64,000 nt of DNA from Litoditis marina (lineage: Eukaryota; Nematoda; Chromadorea; Rhabditida; Rhabditidae): assembly GCA_964036275.1 (NCBI GenBank), contig OZ038433.1:16932257-16996256 (forward strand). The letters run 5' to 3'. Below the pieces are notes generated by a model. It did not search any database. It saw only the letters and a list, made by a program, of their open reading frames with translations, and was not told the DNA's origin. The position numbers were made by a program, and so were the translations under genes. Every line of letters begins with the position of its first letter. The stretch's first letter is position 1. Below, one piece after another: positions 1-12,000 of the stretch.

Positions 1-248
1 AAAGTGAAGGGAGCAACGGAGTGTCCCGCGTCTACAGTCAATATCTCGAACTACAAAGGTTATCTCGAATAGTATCACAACATAACCTGGGAGACTTGGA
101 GGGGAAGTGAAAAAACATAATTGACTTTGTTCACAAATACGACCATAACTCCACTTATTACTCTATAGTAGAATGAACTATTCGCGCCGTGGAGTTTTGA
201 GAGATCCAAATCGAAGGTTACACTGATCAGTTCATGTAGAAAACAACG

Positions 249-428
249 GGCGGCGTGACAATCCCTCCAATACAGTGAGAAGTTCATATAAATTTCTCAT
301 GAGATACCTCATGAGTTATTCGTGAGATTTCTATGTTGTAGCATTGCAATTAATGGAATCTCATGAGAAGCTCATGCGAAGAGCCCATGAGCTATCTCCT
401 GAGATTTTTTAGGGATTGCTACGCCGCC
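249..428. mobile_element. CATGAG-rich palindromic MITE (GGCGGCGT family)
   Basis: The element has inverted ends of the form GGCGGCGTnnCAATCC and GGATTGCTACGCCGCC, with an interior made of repeated CTCATGAG palindromes. Related copies lie at about 7107-7203 and 28611-28795. There is no coding capacity. Confidence 0.75.
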
Positions 429-478
429 TGTAATTGATGGAGTGAGCCGTATGCATACTACTTATCCGTGTCCGACCA

Positions 479-734
479 GTGGCCGTATTTTGTAAGCTCA
501 AATAGCTCAAATAGCTCAAATAGCCGGGTGAGCCATTTGAGCAGATCCTCAATAGAATAATACTAAATCAGGTTACAAGTATTTCATTATATTTTGTGCT
601 AATTAAGCGCAGGTTGTTGGTTTTAAATATCCGCACGATAAATATCAGAACAAGGGAGTAAGAATTTGTAGTGCACTATTTGAATTTCGCTCAAATAGAT
701 TACCCTGCTATTTGAGCTAACAAAATACGGCCAC
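479..734. mobile_element. MITE with GTGGCCGTATTTTGTAAGC ends
   Basis: About 25 bp of terminal inverted repeat (GTGGCCGTATTTTGTAAG, then CTCAAATAG) flank a non-coding 255-bp element. A second copy is at 43532-43764 in dnj-14. A short related fragment is at about 3807-3832. Confidence 0.75.
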
Positions 735-2591
735 AGGTCCCATTCAACATAGTATGTTTGCTAGAGCTCCGGGCATATTTATCTCATAATCTCTCGCTCT
801 GTGAACTATTTTTCGCGAAACTCGAGACTATGTTGGAAAGAGACAGACAGGGAAGAAAAAACCGGAACGCTAGTGAAAACGAACTCCGGCGTACTTTTTC
901 TTACTAGCAAATGTGTTTGAAGATGTTTGCGATCCGGGATGTCTCGAACTGCCGTTGTTCACCCAATATTCGCCTGACCAAGTATACTCTTCTGGCACGT
1001 CACGATTCGAAAGAATGGGAGCAGGAGCGTCGGGCTACAGTTTAGAGAGACACTACATTGCGGACGACTGTACATTACAAAGAAAGTGTGAAACTTCCAC
1101 AAATGTATACCTGAAAAGAAGGAAAGTAATGTTCGACTTGTGAATTCATAGTGGTTCTTATTCTGACTAGGACGTTTGCAGCGTGTCAATGAAAAACGCT
1201 GTTGGGTGTTTCAAACTCAATCTTTTTAGAAGATCAATTTTTCGTAAGCAGAAACTCTTTTCTGAATTCCATGCGAGCATTCGTTCGGATTTCTCTGCCG
1301 TGAATATATTCGGGCTTTCACTCGCCTGTTTGAGTTTGGTTCATTGGCGTATATTTGCGGTTCTCGTTTGTCGTGTTGAGGTTTGTACGCAAAATAATAG
1401 AAGGATTGTTATCAAACGAATATTCACGGGAATGACCATATAACCTCATAAGAACGGGTTATAACCCCCCCCCCCGTATTCTGAGATGGGGAGCAGGTCT
1501 GAAGTTCAGGTGATTCTCGTACAGATTCTCTAGGCGTTTGTGCACCGGAGAATAACTGAATTGATTTAATACAACTTTCGAAGAGCAACAAATAAAGTGA
1601 ATTGATTTCTAATAGTTTTTGGGAATATAAACAAAAATTGTGTGAAGTTTTTGAGACCAAGAATATATTGGAACTGGATACCTACAGTACTTGACAATCA
1701 GTTTGGTCTGCGAAGTGTTCGGTACAGGTTACATCGCTGAAAAAAACTATTTTAATGTATGGGATATAATCCCATCAACATTTGCATAAATATTCTGCGA
1801 GGCTTCTCATCGGCTGAGACCGTTTTGATCTCTGAGAAAGTTTGCCTAAATGCACACTACCTGATAGAACCCATATGTTTTCAGTGGTTGTTGTAATAAT
1901 AATAATTCATTATCCATGTAGAATGACATCAACAACACTTAAATCAAAATTACGTACGTGATGAATGGATTTTAACGAAAAAAATACATGAAAAACCTAT
2001 TGTTAAAATGGAACGATTGATTATGAGCACCTAGGTCGTATTATTGTAGTGGGAAATGTGGGGTTAAACATGGTAACGGAAACCGTAAACATCAAAGTAC
2101 GACTGGGATATGGCTTCAGCAATGGTTGTGTAGATTGTTGTAAACAAAAATAACTGTATAAGACAGATAGTATTCTGTAGTTTTTCAGATTTCGATAATT
2201 TTTCAGAGTAGAAGCTGCTTCACTGGATTTTGTCAAACATTCCATGCGATCCGGAATGACATGTGTCCATCGGTCGCTAGGTGAAAAAGCTGACTTCAGT
2301 GAAATGTATTCCATCCCGAACTAGTTCGCATTTCCACGAAACATTTCGCTATATGTGGTTGTTCTTTCTGACGCACATCCTTTCAACCGTAAGTTGACAT
2401 ATGACCGTCATATTAGCCGACAATATTGGTTGTCAACTCGAGTAATCAAAAATAAATTTTTTTGTACGCATACAAAAAATATCATATCTACCTCGAGTTA
2501 ATCCTTTTTGCCGGGTGTTCATCACCTTCAATGAACATTCATAACTTCCCCAAAATCTCTTGGTCTTTCGTACATTCTCAATAGTTTGAGT

Positions 2592-3805
2592 TCATGACTT
2601 CGTCTGGGTAGTTGAAGATGAACGGCGCAATCGATTGTCCCGCAACTACAGGCCATATATCTGAAGATACGTGTTATTTAGGAGGGGTGTTTCTACCAGC
2701 AAACCAGGGGAAAAGTGCAACTTGAAGACGGAACTTTGATGAGAGCCGACTGTTCATTCGAGATCTGCTGTGAACTCGACGCTTGCCACGCAGTATTCGA
2801 AGAGTTCGTTTGCTTTAGGTGTTCGAAATAAACCAATAGGCAGTGATTAAACTATCTTCGTAGTTTGATGCTAAAACACACTAGTACCAATCACAATCAG
2901 ACTACAAACATGGAAAGAACAACATACACCGTATCCCCTTTTCTTTTTTCAAAATACTTTCAAATCTAGGAAATCCGAAGAGATTTGTAGATTTTGATGG
3001 TTCAGGGCAGAGGAAAAAGTGTGCTACTATGGTGCGTTCGGTCTGAAAAATACTTCCTCGGCCGAAGTTGTGTGGCTGAAGGTGAACGGCGCAACCGAAT
3101 GTCCCGCTTCTACAGTCAATCTGTCTGATGATCTACTGGCCACCTACCAAGGTAACAGAATAGTTCGACGACACTACTCGTGAAGGAAGAAGGGTGAACT
3201 TGGTTCGCAAAACACTACAATTTACTAGTGACACGGTGATAGATTTGTGAGGGGTATAAACTCAAAATAGAGGTTGCAGTGACGGTTTCCTAAAGAAAAC
3301 AACTGTAATTAACGTCTTTCGCTGCGTGCACAATTTTTTTGCGTCACTAATGTCTAAGTCAAAACAGACAAAAGCAGAAAAGAAAATCCAGAACGCCAAT
3401 GAAAACGACCGCCGACGTTATTTTCCTTACTATACTAGAAGAAAGTTGAATTGTCACGTAAGGTTTGCATTCTAATAAGGAATCGTGCACTTTGTTATTG
3501 CACGGTTCTGAGTGCTAATGTGTTTACCATGTTTCACGTAACTGTGCAATTTACTAACAGTATAGCTAATGTTTCAAGATGTTTGTGATCCGGGATGTCT
3601 CCAACTGCCGTTGTTCTCTCAATATCCGACCGACCGAGTATTTCCTGGTGGATCTATCATCAAATGGGAAACAAACGGTGATATGAGTGATACGGTAGCG
3701 GCGATATACAGTTTGGAGAGACACTACACCGCCAACAAATGTTCACTGGACAGATGGTGCGTCAGAGAAAGTTCACCTGAGAAGGAAGTGAGCCATTTCA
3801 GACTC
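2592..3805 (+). pseudogene. Module 2 of the tandem cysteine-rich gene family
   Basis: Three blocks match the neighbouring modules. Block A (2682-2831, after atttag) reads EGCFYQQTRG, LEDGTLMRADCSFEICC, then FEEFVC, and stops at TAA 2829-2831. Block B+C (3006-3151, after ggttcag) reads EEKVCYYGAFGL, WLKVNGATECPASTVNL, and ends in phase 1 before gtaaca. Block D (about 3569-3805) reads FQDVCDPGCLQLPLF and YSLERHYTANKC, but the conserved VHLRRK ending lies in a different frame, so it is frameshifted. A TA-targeting MITE (3431-3564) sits exactly at the block D acceptor. A decayed extra copy of block C precedes block A at about 2610-2680. I read this as a pseudogene of an unknown secreted-type protein. 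Confidence 0.55.
3431..3564. mobile_element. MITE, tatactagaag...aacagtata family
   Basis: The ends are imperfect inverted repeats (tatactagaag at the left, ctaacagtata at the right), consistent with a TA target. The interior includes the conserved stretch GAATCGTGCACTTTGT and CACGTGAC-like boxes. Sister copies are at about 8658-8788, 18293-18419, 18938-19051, 57568-57682 and 58702-58832. Confidence 0.8.
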
Positions 3806-3836
3806 TATTGGTCGTATTTTGTAGCCGGGTAAGCAA

Positions 3837-3962
3837 CTTAAAGAAGGACGATTATGTGGTCCAATCGCAACGGTTCAGGCCTTTAAACTGCAATACCTTT
3901 TTCAATTTCAGTTTAAAGGACCGTTGACACGAGATTGGACCACATAATCGTCCTTCTTTAAG
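3837..3962. mobile_element. Foldback MITE, GGACGATTATGTGG family
   Basis: The arms CTTAAAGAAGGACGATTATG and its reverse complement enclose about 90 bp in which the palindrome continues imperfectly. A diverged copy is at 9731-9846. Confidence 0.8.
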
Positions 3963-4329
3963 AGAAAAAATTGAAAAACAGAACTTTGATCGAGGTCTGA
4001 GGGGATTTAGTTTATGATATTTTTCACATGCAGGTTTACATATAAACAAGTGAATGTCAGAAAAAAAAGTGTTTCCAACCTAAACATTTTCGTAGAGACT
4101 TCGACTTAGTGAAGGGTAGTTGTGGCAAAAACCGTATAAGCATGGTTTTGGTTCACATTCAACATCATTATAATCGATGATTTTACAGTGCACATTCAAA
4201 CTTTCCTTTGACTTATTGTTGGTTTTACTGTTTAAGCCACACACGAGGTAGTAGGGGGTTGCTTAGAATCCCCGTGAAATCCTCTGGAACGTCACCACAA
4301 TCAACAAAACATCTTATAATCGTTGTCAA

Positions 4330-4520
4330 CGGAAAGGCGGGAGGGTACTGTATATCTCACTTTCCGCTGTGTACGCACACATGTCTTCGATTGCAAAGCT
4401 TGCCCGTTATGTGCTCTATTAGCACAGTGGTTGGCGCCCTGCTACGAATAGTTTGCTCGCAGGTTCGATACCTGTGAGAGACCGAAATTCATAGATTTGG
4501 TGCTCACTATACCACCTCGT
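4330..4520 (+). mobile_element. tRNA-derived SINE-like element, copy 1
   Basis: The element holds a pol III-type box A region (TAGCACAGTGGTTGGCG, about 4420) and a near-perfect box B (GGTTCGATACC, about 4463) at tRNA-like spacing. About 100 bp of conserved leader (GGAAAGGCGGGAGGGTAC and onward) precede the tRNA part, and a short tail (GAAATTCATAGATTTGG) follows. Minus-strand copies lie at 15975-16158, 53121-53303 and 56551-56686. It is not a real tRNA gene because no acceptor stem pairs across the ends. The leader upstream of the tRNA head is unusual for a SINE. Confidence 0.7.
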
Positions 4521-4896
4521 GTTTGGTTCAAGCCAACAATATACTACCATAATGCTTCATCAACAGTAGGACAAGAAAAAATCGCATTGACTGATTCGTT
4601 TTACATCATTACTCTTGGCCTGAAAATCAACGGGTTAAAACCACCAACACAGCGATATAAGCCACAATTCACCGAACATTCTTGTCCAATTTCAGGTCAA
4701 CCGGGACAATCTTCTCAGGTGGTAGTAGGAATGCATTTCTCACATGTACCGGAAATGCATGGAGGTACGAAGAGGATGGATCTCTCATTGATGATATGAC
4801 ATGTGCCTAGAAGAAGAATACTAGTACTCAATGAAAATTTGAATATGAAAGAGTATTGTTTCAAATATACTAATATGTAGTTTGTTGCATTCTCAC

Positions 4897-5332
4897 TAGG
4901 GTTGTTAATCGATTATGAAAAACCGAATATTTCGATTTTCGACTTTTGAGCCATTTTGAAATTTCGATTCGATTCGATTTCGATTTTGCGTATGTTCGGA
5001 AAAAACCGATTATTTCGATTTTCGACTTTCGGGCCATTTTGAAATTTCGATTCGATTCGATTTCGATTTTGCGTAGTTCGGAACAAAACCGATTATTTCG
5101 ATTTTCGACTTTTGCTATTTAATGGAAAGCTCACTCCATAGGCTGGATATATAGAGTGAATGCGCTATACTCTCATCAGAACTATCGTATGATGCTTTCA
5201 AAAAAAAAATCGAAATCTGACCATTTTTCAAGACTAGAACACATTTTGAACACATTTTGTCTAATCTCGGTTTTTCGAGTTTTGACTTTTTTCGACTTTT
5301 TTCGATTTTCGATTTCGATCTTAACAACCCTA
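4897..5332. mobile_element. hAT-like non-autonomous element with (TTTCGA)n interior
   Basis: The ends are TAGGGTTGTTAA and TTAACAACCCTA. The flanks are an exact 8-bp duplication, ATTCTCAC, at 4889-4896 and 5333-5340. TA/CA-G type ends with 8-bp target duplications are characteristic of the hAT superfamily. The 436-bp interior has no ORF of note; it is a degenerate array of TTTCGATTTTCGA-like words. Sister elements at 8081-8338 and 27556-28203 share only the ends. Confidence 0.85.
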
Positions 5333-5340
5333 ATTCTCAC

Positions 5341-7100
5341 TGAGGCAAACTGCCATCGTGCCAACATTTTCGGATGACTATTTCTTAGGGCAAACATTTG
5401 AATTCCGAAAGTTTCTTTTCATGTTTTTCTGTGAAACTGAACCACCGCTCACAGAGCAACTGTGATTCCGTTTTCCGTAGATAAATTGAATATACTGCTT
5501 GTTGATTTGATAAATGATCTTACATACTCGAAAGACTACTGTAGAAAGTTGCCGATTGGTGAAACGGAGTATATATGTATACTGATATATGCCACACTAT
5601 TATACATAGGCCACATAAAATGTGCAGAAATAGTTTTATTCCTACGTTGATTTATACCTCACATCTACCGTGTTTGAAGCTCAGTAGTCTTTCGAATTAT
5701 AAATGCACTGAATTCAAAAATACTATGACAGAGTGCAGAATTCCTGATATTTCTCTAGGTTTCGCCTGACTATTTCATCTTTCATGTTTTGTGCTACATG
5801 CTGTAATATTATAAAATCTTCCCCATCTTTTAATATCATATTTGCATTCTTTCCCGTCGCTTCGTTACGAGGTGGTAATCATGATACATGTTAGAGATAT
5901 CATGAACACAGTGAGATACATTTTGTTTCTTATTTATTTGTTTTTATTTGTCGTAGGCATATCTTCGGGCATTCACCTCTCTTAAGGGTAGGTTTTTTGA
6001 AAATTATTTGCGCTTCCTTGTTTATCATGTTAAGGTTTTCAACAATACATTATGATTGCATGCTGTTGAATGGTACTTTCGTATTGAATTCCCAACTGAG
6101 TTCGATTCATAAGAGTTGAATTGTGGTTGGCATTCGTTCACGAAAAATAAGAATGAAAATCGGAACTATTTTCGAACAGTCACTTATAAAATGAATTAAT
6201 ATGAACAGAATTGAAATGATTCTGAGAATCTAAAGTCAATTTCAATTGAATGTCAGAGACTTTCAAGAATTGATTAAAGTTGGATACCCACACTACTTCA
6301 CAACCAATTATCTCCGCATGGTCTCTCTATAAGATAAATCGCAGAAACGAAAACAGTCCGTTGTTTAGGATGAATCCTTCTATTTCTGACAGATCTTCCC
6401 AATTTGCGCTGAAATGCGTACTTTTTAGAAGAACTTCAGTATTTGCAGTAGTTAAAGTGGATATTTCCGTTCACATATAATTTTTATTTGGGAGCTGTTT
6501 CACTGTCTGCCGTTCAGCATTTATGTACTTCGAGACTACATTCGTCAATTAGTCGCTAGGTGAAGAAAAAAACTAAATTTCGGTAAACTGACATGCATTC
6601 CCAAAATGCTTTGCATTCTGAACAGAATACTCCGGTATATGTGGTGGCTCTTTCTTCTGAACATACTTCTAACTGTGAGTTGACGTATGAGAATTTGATT
6701 AGGATTATTACAATGTGGACCCAGTATCGGAAATAAACAGGTTTCTCCTTATTTTCTCATGGGTAAGCTGAAATATCCCGGCTTCTCTGTCTCTCGGTGT
6801 TAGAAATGTCTCAGCAAAGTCTACTCCGGCAGAGTTTAAGAGCAAAGCAGTAGCAAAAATTATAGGAGACACAGGCTTTAATAGGACAGTTGTACCTACC
6901 CACCAAGTTCCTATACAAAACTTGACCTGTTCCGCAAATGTAGTAGTGACCCTTGGAATGTTACAAAATACGTCACACATCCACACGTCGCACAACCCGG
7001 TGAAAAACCAAGTTTCATCAACTTGAACATGCTGAATCACTCAAACTCTTCCCGTAACTGATACGTTCAATTTCCGGCCACTGAGATATTACCAGATTCG
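5341..7100. other. Gene-free stretch
   Basis: This AT-rich sequence lies between modules 2 and 3. Short open frames here lack splice context or conserved residues. The word GTCGCTTCGTTACGAG at about 5857, also seen near 55775, resembles the start of the 32-bp minisatellite at the end of the window. I see no supported gene. Confidence 0.5.
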
Positions 7101-7106
7101 ATCCTC

Positions 7107-7203
7107 TGGCGGCGTACCAATCCTTCCAACCCCTCATGAGCTCATGAGACTCAAAAACTCATGAGGTATCTCATGAGTTTTTCGAGGGACTGGTACGCCG
7201 CGT
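7107..7203. mobile_element. CATGAG-rich palindromic MITE, short copy
   Basis: The ends GGCGGCGTACCAATCC and TGGTACGCCGC match the element at 249-428. The core is CTCATGAG palindromes. It sits about 35 bp before block A of module 3. Confidence 0.75.
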
Positions 7204-8080
7204 GCTACGGCGTCTGCCTACTTTTGTATTGTTCAGGAAGGATGTTTCTACCAACATACCAAGGCCAGAATCCAACTCGAAAACGCGACCGTACGAACGG
7301 CCAGTTGCTCATTCGAAATCTGATGTGAAACCAATAACTGCAATGCCGTATTCGAAAAGTTCGTTTGTACATTTCAAGCAAAAGAGAACACATTGTCCTA
7401 TTTGTAACTTTGTGCTGATTTCGATTGGCCCATTTACCAATTACCGTTGGCCATCGGTTAGCTATATGAAAACTGTATCACACGTTTACTTGTTAAAATC
7501 AGTGGGTTGTGCAAGCACAGATTGAAACTCGATAGATCAACGTTAGATTGCTAGTCGCTAAAATGGTACGGAATCAAGTAAGTTAACTCGCAAACCAGTA
7601 CACTTGTCTCCGAATCACAAGTTTCGTTTGTTGACGTAACAACAGAGTACCGTTTTTCATTTACGTACTCTTTACAACTATTAGAACTTTCTAGGACAAT
7701 TTCTTCCAATTGCTTTCTAATTTTTCTGTATTTGAACCTCTTTGACGGTACTTTTGTGATTGTTCAGATCGGGAGAGAAGGTGTGCTATTCTGATCCATT
7801 TGGACTGATCACCTCATCCACCGATGTTGGGTGGCTGAAGGTATGGGGTTCCAGTAGTGGTTTTATCTGAGTGTGAACCCGATGGGATAAAACTACAATA
7901 ACAGTGAAATAGTACCGCAGTTACCACAGTTTATTTTGTTTAAATTTTTTGTTAAATATGGTTCACAGGGTTCTTTTCGAGTTGAGCCCTTAGTGTGAAC
8001 CTTTCCCCAATGAAAATTCCTGGCTTGAAACGACTTAAAAGAATAAAGTTAAAATATCTGTAGAAATTGGAAAATAATTT

Positions 8081-8338
8081 TGGGTTGTTAATCGAGTTGA
8101 AAATTTCGACTTTTTCGAGTTTCGAGTTTTTCGTGTTTCGAGTTTTTCGAGTTCTGAAATTTTCGAGTTTTTCGAGTTTCGAGTTGAACTCAAAACTCGA
8201 AATTTCGAGTTTCGAGTTCAAAAAATTCGAGTTTTAAGAGTTTCATAAAATTCAAGTTTTTCGGGTTTTGAGTTTTTCGAGTTCTAAAATTTTCGAGTAA
8301 TTAGAGTTTTTTCGAGAGTTTTATTTTTAACAACCCTA
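8081..8338. mobile_element. hAT-like element with (TTTCGAG)n interior
   Basis: The ends TGGGTTGTTAATC and TTAACAACCCTA match the elements at 4897 and 27556, but the interior is an array of TTTTTCGAGTTTCGAG words. No 8-bp duplication is visible (AATAATTT against GTGCACGG), so it is older, rearranged or a recombinant. Confidence 0.7.
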
Positions 8339-8657
8339 GTGCACGGTGAAGAGTGCCACTGAAGGGGTTGAATGAAGCGTATGGCAATATGTCAAATTAG
8401 AACCCAATCATCTTTTCAAAGGTGACCGGTGCCGGTGAATGCCCCTCATCTACAGTCGATCTACCCTTCTCTTTGCTCGAGACCTACAAAGGTATAGTTC
8501 GTTTCATTCGCACTGGGACCCATTGGCATCGTGTCAAGGACAAATTCTTAGAGCACACAGTATTATCTCAAAGATGTTTTTTACGTTGTTGTATTGCTAA
8601 ACAACCGCTAACATAAACTTGGGTGTTTTATTAGTTCGGCATAATTTAACGCAATTC

Positions 8658-8788
8658 TATACTAGAAGTAAATTGAATAGTCCCGTTATGTTAACTTTCT
8701 AATGAGGCATCGTGCACTTTGTCAATGCACGTTTCTGAGTTGCTGTGTTTGACATGTTCACGTGACTGTGCAATTGACTGACAGTATA
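8658..8788. mobile_element. MITE, tatactagaag family, copy in module 3
   Basis: The same family as 3431-3564, inserted just before block D of module 3, at almost the same place as in module 2. Confidence 0.8.
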
Positions 8789-9039
8789 CCTCTTTCGAAC
8801 TGGCAAATTCCCTATTTGAAGATGTGTGCGATGCGGTTTGCCTGGATCTGCCAGGATTCACCCTAACCCGGCCAACGAGGGACACTCCACCCCGTTCTCA
8901 AAATACACCAGAGGTCGAGATCTGGTTACCTACGGAACCGGCGTCGACAATTACAGTCTAGACAGACACTATGCTTCCGAGGAGTGTGAACTGTACTGGC
9001 AGGGCAAATTTCCCAAGACGGTTCACTTGAAAAGAAAGT

Positions 9040-12000
9040 AAGTTGGAGTTTGATGAACAAGTTTATACCTATTCTTTTCTATATGGTATGTATAAGAAAA
9101 ACTCATAAAATTCAACAATACAGTTTTCGAACAATTGAACTTGAAACTTGCGTAGAAGGAGTCGGTAGTAGAAGACACCGGAAACTGTACCGGAGTAGAC
9201 GGATCGAACCGGGTCCTGTGACGGCCGATTTTGACTAACCATAATGTTAAGGTGGGGGTGAGTGGAATTTCAAATAAGAAGCCGAACTAACATCTATCTA
9301 TAGGGAACAAATAGAATAAAATGAATTTTTTAGGTGATAATGAAATGTGAAGGTAAATATTAAACAAAATAACGAAAACTTGAAATTCACGTGTGGATTC
9401 GAGTTAACTATTTATTTCGCAGTATTCGAATTTAATATTATTTGTATTTTGAATCCAAATATTTGTGAGAACACTTTATGGCGCTCTTTTACTCATAGTT
9501 CTATTCTCTAGGCTCGTGCGCTCGTGATATGCAAAATATCCTTCTCAACTAAAATCTCCGTTTTCAAAAATGTTCTCACCGCATTCCAGGACAAGCGGGA
9601 CTTTCGTTGGAATTCAAAAGGAACAAGTGAATTTGGTTTGCACGGAACATGGATGGCAGTACAAGGATGACGCATACTTCGTTGAAGATGTAAAATGCAA
9701 CTGAATCGCAGAAACAACTCATTCATTAATGTAGGACGATTATGTGGACCAATCCCGACGCATCGGTCCTTCAAACTGCAATTGAAAAATGTATTGCAGT
9801 TTAAAGGACCGAAGCGTTGGGATCGGATCACATAATCGTCCTTGTACTGTACGTGCATAGAAACATTACACCTTATTTCTTTGGCTTCGTAATTACTTCC
9901 TCCAGTCCTAGTGCATTCTTTGTTACATAAGTTCTTCTATTTTGGTTTGGTTCTTTATTTCCGTATTTTGTGAAGGGATACTGTTTTACTCGAATAAATT
10001 TTGGGCGCATGGTGTTATAGTGGATAGTGCATGATCCCCATCTCCAAAGTTTAATTTGTTTGGTTTCATGATGATATGTTTGAGTTCAAACTACAATCAG
10101 ATTCATAAATCTGTGGAGCAGTGTTTGTAGTTTGATTCCGTTCCGGCCAAAATGCGTGACTTTATGAGTGTTTCGAGATCAAACTACAACTCTCAATGTC
10201 TTCCCCTACGTATCTCTATCTGCCTGTGCTCCCCTTTTGCTACTCTCATCCTTTTAACGTCTGCTCTCTTATCCAACACTGTTTCCCGCTCAGCCCACCC
10301 AGATATTACATTTATAACAATAATGCAGATGTGTTCACAAAACCCCCGCTATCTCTATTTATTCTCGTTCCTTATTCAACTGTTGTTGGTGTTTTGGTAA
10401 ACTAGTCCACCACATATTAATAATTGAATCTCGCGAATTCCAGAAAGTTAATTTGATTGGACATAAATGAAGTAGAATAAAAAAAACATACTCTGACTAC
10501 ATTACTGTTTTAGTTGAATAACAGTAGTTCCTTTCCCAATTTCAGGTTTTTCACGGAAAAATCTTAATTGTTTGTTTTTTTTTTGTTTCCAAATTTAGGA
10601 GAAAAGGAGAAGATGATATATAATATATGTATTACGATGCAAATATATCACATATTCCTTCCATCAAGCCTTCAATTTTTAATCATCACCTCTTGAAAAC
10701 ATGCTCTAACCACATGCCACACCCAAACAGCTGCAGTCTCATTATTGACCTAGTTATCAATGCCAATGTTTCATTAAACAAACATACCTCCAGTTGTTTT
10801 TTTGAGTAAGTATTGCAAAACCTCTGTTTTTTTTACAGTTGCTGTTGAAATTTTCGCTATAAAATTTAATTTTCTGCATTAATGACTTCATAAAAGTTGG
10901 TGAAAAAAGTTATAAAATCAAACCACAAACTAACAGCATCGAAAAAAGATTTCTTTCAGTTTTCGTGCGAATTCACTTAAAGTGTCAGGAATGGTCAAGG
11001 TTTCTCGTAAAATTTCGTTCGTTGGAGTGTCATAGGGAGTAATATTCGTCAACTTCCCATCACGTGACATATACACGTTTGTTTTACATAACACTTTAAC
11101 CTAGGATATCAGGTGAACTTTCCTTTCCCAATCAGATTATCACGCTAACTTCTCATGAAATTACCAGACTTCTCATGGTGATAACATTAACCTCTCATAC
11201 GGGATCTTCTCACGAACTCATGTGTCCTCTCCATTGGCCCACGTGAACTTCTCAAAAGCTCACGTGTCTTTCTCACGAACTCACGTGACCTCCCCACCTC
11301 TCAATGAAATCGCTACCTATCTAGTGTTTCCGCTTGTCGGATACCCTGTCTCTCTATCTAATTGTCCTTCTTACCGCCAGTTGTGAGGGGGTAATATAAT
11401 CCCTTCCCTTAGCAGAGAAAGGGGCGTGGCCTGACCCCTGCGCACCCAGCCTCTCCTCCGCCTTTAAAGACGCTTCTCTCTTTATTCCCCAAACATCTGT
11501 TTCTAGCTTCAGTTATCGAGATTCGCGAGAAGTTGTCACGTTTTCAAAGCTTAAGAAATAAATAAAAAATCGATTTTCATCAATTCATTCGGTTTAAATT
11601 GCATTTAACATCTGTTTCTAGGTTCACATATCAAGATTTCCTAGAAACTGTCGAATTTTCCTGGCTTACAAAAGACGAAACTAATTTTTACTAATTTATA
11701 TTACGTTTCTTCATTTTTGAAAGTTATACATCAAAAAAACGTGCTGAACTCGTATCAAACAATATTTCACCGAAACTTCGAACAGTAAAGTAAATTTTTT
11801 GTGGTTCTCTAAACCATTGACATTTTAAACAATTATCTCGAGTTTCTACAAGATTTTTCTCCAGAGACAAGTTCAACTGGTACGCTTCTCTATAGTGATC
11901 TATTTCTCAAGCTTAACCAGTGTGAATATTGTGAGATCTTGTAACTTGACAACTTCTCTTTTTTGCTATTTTATCATTTATTCGAAAGACCTAGTTTACC

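Larger units (their letters stand above)
1..1125 (+). pseudogene. Module 1 of a tandem cysteine-rich gene family (fragment)
   Basis: The window opens inside an exon (1-58) that reads KGATECPASTVNI and ends in phase 1 at AAAG|gttatc. A later exon (908-1125) fits that phase after ttactag and reads FEDVCDPGCLELPLF, then YSLERHYIADDC, then YLKRRK before gtaatg. Both exons have paralogues at 3.0-3.8 kb and 7.2-9.04 kb, so this is the third member of a tandem family. The pairs of cysteines and lack of a membrane segment suggest an extracellular cysteine-rich protein. I do not recognise the family. This copy has no visible disabling change, but only two exons lie in the window, so it could be the 3' part of a working gene. 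Its intron holds two MITEs (249-428 and 479-734). Confidence 0.5.
7237..9037 (+). pseudogene. Module 3 of the tandem cysteine-rich gene family
   Basis: Block A (from 7237, after gttcag) reads EGCFYQHTKARIQLE but carries an in-frame TGA at 7320-7322 where module 2 has TGC (ICC becomes I-stop-C). The frame then continues with CNAVFEKFVC. Block B (7768-7840) reads EKVCYSDPFGLITSS and VGWLK. Block C (8422-8491) reads VTGAGECPSSTVDLPFSLL. Block D (about 8810-9037) begins FEDVCDAVCLDLPGF in one frame, and its second half, YSLDRHYASEECELYWQ then VHLKRK, is in another, so it is frameshifted before gtaagt. An intron containing a hAT-like element separates B and C here but not in module 2. With a stop and a frameshift this copy is very probably dead. 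The function of the family is unknown. Confidence 0.6.

Noticed and set aside
4419..4480. Functional tRNA genes at the box A/box B sites
   Set aside because: No acceptor-stem pairing is seen, and several near-identical copies with shared flanks show a repeat family.
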